NCBI GenBank assembly: GCA_034231615.1
Contig: CM067317.1
Coordinates: forward strand, 44,772,652-44,836,651
Direction: 5' to 3'
From: Meghimatium bilineatum
Taxonomy: Eukaryota; Mollusca; Gastropoda; Stylommatophora; Philomycidae
Length of the DNA: 64,000 nucleotides
Positions within the stretch are counted from its first letter, which is position 1. Each line of letters opens with the position of its first letter. Under the pieces are notes generated by a model. The model saw only the letters and a list, made by a program, of their open reading frames with translations, did not search any database and was not told the origin of the DNA. Below, one piece after another: positions 58,160-64,000 of the stretch. Position numbers and translations under genes: made by a program.

Positions 58160-59240
58160 AAAACAAACAAACTATGTAATTATTTATGAAAACCCATGTT
58201 ATCGATGCTATTGATGGATTAACAAAAGCTCCAGATTTATTGCCCCCCCCCTCCCAGACGATCAAGCTCCCTCTGCAAATTCCTGGCGCTCGTTTCTCTA
58301 TCTCTACCTTGACTATACACCAAGATGTCATCAGCATAGGACATAGTTCTCATTGGTCCTGCAATTTGACAGCTTGTAATTTGAACTGTATACACATTAA
58401 ATAATAATGGGGACAGAGATGACCCTTGTGACTATTGGCGCCAAAGATCAACTCCCACACTTAAGAACAACCTGTCTCTGAAAAAGTCTCGAGACAATCC
58501 ACCTGACAATAAAATTACTTACTTGGAGTTGCATCATTATGGTCATCAAGAAGTTCACGGGAACTCTGTTTTAAGCATCTTCCTGGTCTATTACAGTCTC
58601 CATTCGTTCGTCAAAACTTTCAAACACTTCTTGCGCGAATACGGCAACGTTGTGCCGAGTCTGCTTACCTGGATGATAGCCTCCCAATGTTGAGGGCAGT
58701 CTATTACTCTCTAGATGTAGGGACAATTTCCACTCAACAATCTTTTCTAACAACTTGCCGATCGTATTCTGCATGGTTATGAGCCTGAAACCCTGTATCT
58801 TTGAATGACTCTTGTCAGGCTTGGGTAGTAGGATTAAATAACTATACAGCCAGTTTTCTTCTACTGAGCTATTCACAAGGCTCTTGTTGAACAACATTGC
58901 CAGCTCCTTAAGGTCCTCGTCTGACCTGCTTCTAAGATCGTCATACCTAATGCCGCCAGGTCCTGGCACTGAGTTTCTTGATCTTTTTAGTGCGGCTGTA
59001 ATATCTTCAAGAGTAATTGCATTATCGCTTTATATAACTTGCTTATTGCACATGTCTGTGACTGTTTTCATTATTTCATTGTAATTTCCTATGTTCCTCT
59101 GACCAATTTGTGCCTTATAATGAGCCAGCGGTTCTGCACCCTTATTCTCAACTGTCTTCTGCCATACTAAGCCTGTGCTTTTGAAAATTGGGGATTGTTA
59201 TACGCTTCCTTGGGTAGTTCATTGATTTGTGCAGGCACCA
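58160..59240 (-). pseudogene. LINE reverse transcriptase domain
   Basis: The minus strand has ITLEDITAALKRSRNSVPG, PGGIRYDDLRSRSDEDLKEL, LYSYLILLPKPDKSHSKIQG, FRLITMQNTIGKLLEKIVEW and HNVAVFAQEVFESFDE (to 58,571). Then, in changed frames, the catalytic box SYADDILVYS lies at about 58,345. RT blocks 1-5 are thus present in order with at least two frameshifts. The YADD is intact, but the element as a whole cannot be functional. Confidence 0.85.
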
Positions 59241-59399
59241 AAATTAGTGATTTTTGAATCGCACAATTGAAATCAACATGGAGAACCACCATGTGTTAGC
59301 AGTATGTAAGTAAATTTTCTTTTCTGATAGACACTACAGATAAATTTGAAAAGTGGTTATAATAGTTTGTTGTTTGTTCCTTTCGTGCCACAGGCGAGG

Positions 59400-60235
59400 A
59401 GTTGATTCTCCATTTGTTGCGGTCTGCTCTCTGCAATTTTAGTTCTTGTATGGTCTTACAGACTATTATTCCCCTTCTGTATGTGAACAGAGTATGTTGT
59501 TTTTTAAGATTTGTTTAGGCCTTCCTTGTTGTTTTTTTTACCCTCAGGTGTCCACAGAAGGGTTTGTTGGTTTATTCTGTTTTCATCTAGTCTTAAAATG
59601 GGATCGATGTATTTCATCTGCGTTTTCTTATGACATTTGACACATATTATTGGTGTGTTTTATTTCTTAAATCACCATTTATGACAAAATCGCTCCTTTT
59701 TAATGTTCCTTAGTTTCCTGAGACATTTGTTTTCGGAGTTGTTTAATTTTTGGTTTGTTGCTTGAGTTGATTTCCAGCTTTCACTTCCATATGTTAATAC
59801 TGGGACAATACAGGGTTTATATCCTGTTAGCTTGGTTTTCTTCCTAGATATTTGGATTTCCAGATATTAGTTTAGTGAATGTGCTATCTGCAACTGCTAT
59901 GAGTGTATGTATTTCTTTCATTTAGTCTCAGTCAACAAACATTTGGCTGACCAAGTAATTGAAGTTGGAGACTTTTTCCAGTATTTGGTTGTTTACTGAG
60001 ATGTTGTTTGTTGAAATGGTAAGTTCCATCATTTTGTTGTGTATGTGTTATCTTGAGGTCACGCTGATCTGCAAGTGTGCACAGTTTGTTGGTTATATCA
60101 TTCGGAAAATAGTTCCTACCCGAGTCTAGCCATCTGCAGTCATTTACTCCGAGTATATCGAGATTGTAATTTTTCATGTCCCTTATATTCTCCCTGGCAA
60201 ATTCATCTTGAACAGATGAAGTTGTCTCACACATT
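59400..60235 (-). pseudogene. Internally deleted LINE (endonuclease start joined to post-RT)
   Basis: The minus strand starts with an endonuclease N-terminus, NIRDMKNYNLDILGVNDCRW (60,180-60,120). It passes within 40 codons to post-RT text (YGSESWKSTQATNQ near 59,790, in another frame). The whole RT is missing, so this is an internally deleted or rearranged copy. Confidence 0.65.
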
Positions 60236-60774
60236 TATACATGTTATATTTTCTCATTGACATAGAAAATGACATCTATTTCTGTCCAAATATGGTTAAT
60301 TTTCAAATTATTAAATAATTGAAATAAAACATTGATGAAAACATTGCTTTCGTTACTGCATGTTTTGCTGTGAAGGAGTGCAGTGAGACTTTTTTGTGGG
60401 CTGTAGAAATAAAGGCCGCTTTGCAATAGCAGACACCGCGACGTTTTTGATTGTACCTTCGAAAGAAAAAAATGTTGTACCAACCGTTGATTGAACCCGA
60501 GACCACAAGAGTCATAATTGCATAAAATTGGTATACAATGAATTAAATTGCAAAATTTAAAATTTAAATTTTAAATGATAATCCAATTGCAAAATCATGA
60601 AAATAATGAATTTTTAAAGGTATATTAGTAATTTCTACTGCATGTAGCCACCGACCCCCTAGACCGCCTGAGAGCCCGCCCCTCAAGTTGTTTCTGAACC
60701 TACCAGCACCCCAAGAAGTCTTCATCACCCACTGGGCGACGGTACCACCCACTATGGGAATCTATGCTCTAGAC
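60236..60774. other. Unassigned stretch
   Basis: AT-rich up to about 60,640, then a GC-richer segment up to the MITE. No exon recognised on either strand. Confidence 0.4.
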
Positions 60775-60948
60775 CAGTGTTTCTCAACCGTTTTTTTTAA
60801 CCATGCCCCACGTCTTTCTAAAATTGTTATGGACACCCCCCCCCCCCCCATCTAACGTGCACATATTTTTTATATTGAAAAATTGAATTATTCAATAAAT
60901 GAAGCCTTAATTACAAGGTATTCAAATTGCCCACGTTGAGAAACACTG
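60775..60948. mobile_element. hAT-type MITE, 174 bp, 8-bp TSD
   Basis: Starts CAGTGTTTCTCAAC and ends GTTGAGAAACACTG (14-bp perfect inverted repeats). It is flanked by the perfect 8-bp duplication CTCTAGAC (60,767-60,774 and 60,949-60,956). Contains a C13 tract near 60,837. An 8-bp TSD and CAGTG ends with TCTCAAC are typical of nonautonomous hAT elements. Confidence 0.95.
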
Positions 60949-60956
60949 CTCTAGAC

Positions 60957-61247
60957 GAATATTTACAATCTTCACTACTAGATGAGCATGGTGTGCATAC
61001 TTCTTCTTCAACGCTCATCATTAAACTCCCGCTGGATATCTATTGTAGCAGAACAATGGTCCTACTAGATTTCCAGCAGGATGTAGTCCAGAGAATGCAA
61101 ATGCGCTGTGTCACAATTTTTATTTGCTCCAGTGGCCCGACACATCCGTCTTCGGCGGGGTGTGGATACAAACTGGACATATTTGAGCAAATAAATTTGC
61201 GATACAGTGGTGCAGGAATTGTATGATGGAATTCTACAGTTTAGAAT
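60957..61247. other. Unassigned stretch
   Basis: Contains a near-inverted pair (TTTTTATTTGCTCC and GAGCAAATAAATTTG at about 61,118 and 61,183). No exon or element end recognised. Confidence 0.35.
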
Positions 61248-61536
61248 TATAGAGACTTTGCAACTTTTGCTTTCTCAAACGGAGTTAAATAGGGATGTGT
61301 ATTAGCACTTATCCTGTTTAGCATCATGTTCTCTGCTATGTTGGATGATGCTTTCAGAGATCTGGACTTGGGAGTAGACAACAGATATCGCATTGATGGG
61401 AAATTGTTCATTTCGGTAGCTTCGAGCACAAACCAAAGTCAAATCAAACATCATCAGTGATCTCCTATTTGCTGATGACTGTGTCCTAAATGCCAACTCT
61501 GAGGCTGATCTACAAATCACCATTGACAAATTTTAA
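61248..61536 (+). pseudogene. LINE reverse transcriptase fragment
   Basis: The plus strand reads FSNGVK, stop, GCVLALILFSIMFSAMLDDA, RYRIDGKLF, then one frame over DLLFADDCVLNANSEADLQ. These are RT blocks 4-5 (GVxQGC and FADD). It likely comes from the same LINE family as the endonuclease remnant at 54.7 kb. Confidence 0.8.
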
Positions 61537-61745
61537 GTTTAAGCCAAGAGATCGCGAGTTCGAATCCCACTGACAGTATCTTGCTTATAAAGTGGATTTT
61601 TCACAGAGATCCGTGAAAATTATCGCTTGAACCTATAAGCAGTGAACAGTACTATCAGCAGGCGGCATGCCGCTTCGTTAAAAAGAACGGAGTTCATATG
61701 GGTAACCCGAGTAAAATGAAGTCAATCCTTTACCCCCTTTACGCC
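61537..61745 (+). mobile_element. tRNA-derived SINE
   Basis: AAGCCAAGAGATCGCGAGTT followed by CGAATCCCAC gives a perfect B box (GAGTTCGAATCCC). The body follows to about 61,745. The tRNA 5' half is missing, replaced by the LINE fragment. Confidence 0.5.
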
Positions 61746-61822
61746 ATTTTGAGTTCTTACAAATATTTCTGTTCAGTAAACCGTGTATTAGACGTGCTAT
61801 TTGTTGATCTTGTCATCACTAG

Positions 61823-61953
61823 AGATAACAGTAACCATGCTGAAACAGATGAACAGTTTGGGAATCTTCAAGAATGATGACATTTGGTTCCCAACATATT
61901 ACACTTACAACACATGCTGGAACTACAGTGATGCTAGTGAGAGCCTGGCCAGG
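61823..61953 (+). CDS. Host-gene exon, unidentified, continues the exon at 54,175
   Basis: The acceptor TTGTCATCACTAG ends at 61,822, and donor CCAGG|GTGAGT begins at 61,954. The exon starts with two bases that complete the codon left by the 54.2-kb exon (GAG). It reads ITVTMLKQMNSLGIFKNDDI, WFPTYYTYNTCWNYSDASES and LAR, in phase 0 at the end. WNYSDAS resembles the WNxTD repeats of armadillo-like proteins. The matching phases of two isolated open exons 7.5 kb apart support one gene. Confidence 0.6.
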
Positions 61954-62600
61954 GTGAGTTCATAATCATTGTCAACCACTTATGCCTTACTAGCTGATCT
62001 AGAAACTAAAGAATTAATATACCGAAAACGAATACTACTTGGCACAAATTTAAAAGGCTGCACAACGTAGGGGCCTATTTCATAGTCCTACTACTCGGCA
62101 GAAATCACACGACGTACATTCGTGTTGGTTATTTCAGTGAAAGCGGAAGGAGAGGAAATAACTAGTAACTAGGGGTCAAGATTAGGCTGTGGCTATTGTC
62201 ATGGTCATTATTATGTCGATGATCACTCTATGAACCACAGGACTTTAAGAATGGATGACTGCGCCATGCGTGAATGGAGTACATTGGGATTCTACACCTT
62301 CCTTGATATGTTGCCTTGATCATGCTGGATTTCAGTGTATTGAAACAGCTGATAGGTTGGCTTCATGGGCAAAGATATCAGGACATATGACAATCGACAT
62401 ATGGTGCATTTTGATTTCATTTTGTGTGCGTATTTTGGATGAGAACACAGTGACAGACAAGACTTTTAGTAAGAGATTGAGTTAGTTTGCAATAGCTTGA
62501 GGGGATAGCGGATGATGACGATAAGGAGTGGACTGAGTAAGATAATTTCCGAGTTATGGATAGTATCATCATACATACCCTTTTGCCATCTAAATAAAGG
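61954..62600. other. Intron sequence, unassigned
   Basis: A segment at 62,048-62,135 (GCACAACGTA, then GGCAGAAATCACACGACGTA) is a diverged relative of 58,092-58,146. Nothing else recognised. A 76-codon frame at 62,255 has no visible family features. Confidence 0.4.
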
Positions 62601-64000
62601 AAAAGAACTCTTATTGGGTTGTCTGGAGTGTAATGCCATCGGCGTAGAAATTCACTAATCACTAGAGATTGTCTTCGATATGCAGATTCTTCTTCTTCTT
62701 TCGTTCACTTGAAACATGTCTATATCTGTAATTTTGTCTCCTTAATAAAACTCACTGTCTTTTGTAGTTCATACAGTGTCCCATAGAGTTTTGATTCCAG
62801 TGTTGTTTCCTCTGGCCAATATGTCTGCCTCAGCGTTTCATGCTCAGAACACTCTTGAAGTATATGTTTGGCACTCTGTGCTGCCTGTCCACATGTACAC
62901 ATGGCTGTGTTGCCAATCTTGAACTTTGTATACATGTGACTGCGGAGTCGGTAGTGTCCTATTCTGAGACGTAGAATTATAACTTGTTCTGATCTGTTCA
63001 TAATATGATAGTCATCTTGTGGATATGCAGATGACACTATCCTTTTAGCAGAAAGTGAAAAGGAACTACTGGCTAATAGATCAAGTACAGAATATGGACT
63101 AGATGTAGGAAAAAAATATATAAAACCATAGAATCAGAAGAACATGTGCTAGACATGAACATACATGTAGAGATACTGTAACACGTGGATCATTTCCAAT
63201 ATATTGGACACATAATCACAAATGGTAGATGTTAAAAAGAAGTTAAAAGGAGAATAGAAATGGCTAAAATTACTTTCAATGACATGATAAAAATATTAAC
63301 ATCTAAACAAATTACAGACATACTAAAATATTGGAATTATAAAATGATACATTTATTCTATATTGATGTATTCCTATGGCTCAGAAATTGGACAATGAAC
63401 AAACAACTAGGAGGCAGAATTGAAGACAAAAACGAACAAAGAAGTTCTAATAACACGTCGTATGAAGAAAGAATTATTGAAGAAAATAAAAATCAAACAA
63501 ATAAAGTATTTTGGACATCTTAAAAGACATGAGAACATGTTGAAGACCTTACTTGAGGGTAAAGTCGAGGGCATGAGAACAAGAGATGCAGATAGGAGAG
63601 AAAAATCATGATATGGACAGGTTACAGTCTAGAAGAGTGCACCACTGAGGTAAAATTCGGCAATCGATAATAAATAAGACTTCTGTAAAATTGTAGGAAT
63701 ATACAATTACTTAGGCATAGGTAGAACACCAGTGATGTGAAACAGAAGTTAAAAGGAGAATAGGAATGGCTAAAAGTACCTTCAATGACATGAGGAAAAT
63801 ATTAATATCTAAACAAATTACAAAGTTAAAAATGAGAATTATAAAATGCTACATCTATTCCATATTAATGTATGGCTCAGAAACATGGACACTAAATAAA
63901 CAATTAGAAGACAAAATTGATGCCTTTGAGATGTGGGTATATAGAAGAATAGGGAGAACATCATGGAAAGAGAAGAAAACAAATAAAGAGGTGCTAAAGA
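62601..64000 (+). pseudogene. LINE RT and post-RT region, interrupted, runs off the window
   Basis: The plus strand reads TRDCLRYADD up to 62,687, is interrupted by another LINE end, and resumes as YADDTILLAESEKELLANRS at 63,022. Post-RT text follows with many stops, then IKIKQIKYFGHLKRHENM (63,480-63,535) and WTGYSLEEC. From about 63,740 a second related copy starts (RIGMAKSTFNDMRKILISKQ, YSILMYGSETW), matching 63,239 onward. Two copies of one family therefore lie head to tail, the second cut by the window edge. Confidence 0.8.
62688..63021 (-). mobile_element. LINE 3' end inserted in another LINE, 11-bp TSD
   Basis: The exact 11-bp duplication GATATGCAGAT flanks it (62,677-62,687 and 63,022-63,032). 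The minus-strand frame is intact from 63,020 to 62,720: MNRSEQVIILRLRIGHYRLR, CTCGQAAQSAKHILQECSEH, YWPEETTLESKLYG. It is the same family as 52,366-53,390, with a (GAA)n tail at 62,688-62,697. Only about 330 bp of 3' end were inserted, typical of 5' truncation during target-primed reverse transcription. Confidence 0.93.

Overview
The window is eukaryotic and almost certainly animal. It holds isolated spliced exons with GT/AG borders, several non-LTR retrotransposon fragments, tRNA-derived SINEs, pogo-, piggyBac- and hAT-type DNA elements, and long AT-rich satellite DNA. A RAG1-N-terminal-like transposon gene (a type reported from sea slugs, sea urchins and cnidarians) and the repeat mix suggest a marine invertebrate, perhaps a lophotrochozoan. 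The species cannot be named from the sequence.

Positions 1-34,937 are one satellite array of roughly 70-76 bp AT-rich monomers in higher-order repeats (about 3.4 kb and 6.7 kb units on the left, about 2.0 kb on the right). The array reverses orientation near 26.4 kb. A 3,080-bp pogo element with an intact 440-aa transposase sits in the right arm at a TA target, and the matching empty site survives in a neighbouring repeat copy. From about 35.38 to 36.95 kb a second satellite (about 93 bp unit) follows.

Positions 36.98-39.5 kb are decayed LINE and SINE remains. Positions 39,752-45,304 form the most interesting unit: a CACTG...CAGTG element with 12-bp terminal inverted repeats and a TTA target duplication. 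It carries two minus-strand ORFs that look like the N- and C-terminal parts of one orphan transposase, a plus-strand decaying gene with a RAG1-N-terminal-like zinc-binding pattern between them, and a homogeneous 201-bp tandem array whose units repeat the terminal motif.

Positions 45.3-50.6 kb contain host-gene pieces: minus-strand exons of a FOXRED1-like FAD oxidoreductase (one with a tandemly multiplied 3' end and splice donor), a possible further minus exon at 49.4 kb, and the first coding exon of EXOSC2 (Rrp4) on the plus strand. A second copy of the FOXRED1-like exon lies at 35 kb, fused to the satellite edge.

Positions 50.6-64 kb are mainly retrotransposon debris inside what looks like an intron of an unidentified plus-strand gene (phase-compatible exons at 54.2 and 61.8 kb). 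Nested insertions are readable here: a TTAA-flanked piggyBac-like element inside a LINE endonuclease remnant, an 8-bp-TSD hAT MITE, and a LINE 3' end inserted with an 11-bp TSD at the YADD codons of another LINE. No CRISPR, rRNA gene or clear functional tRNA gene was seen.
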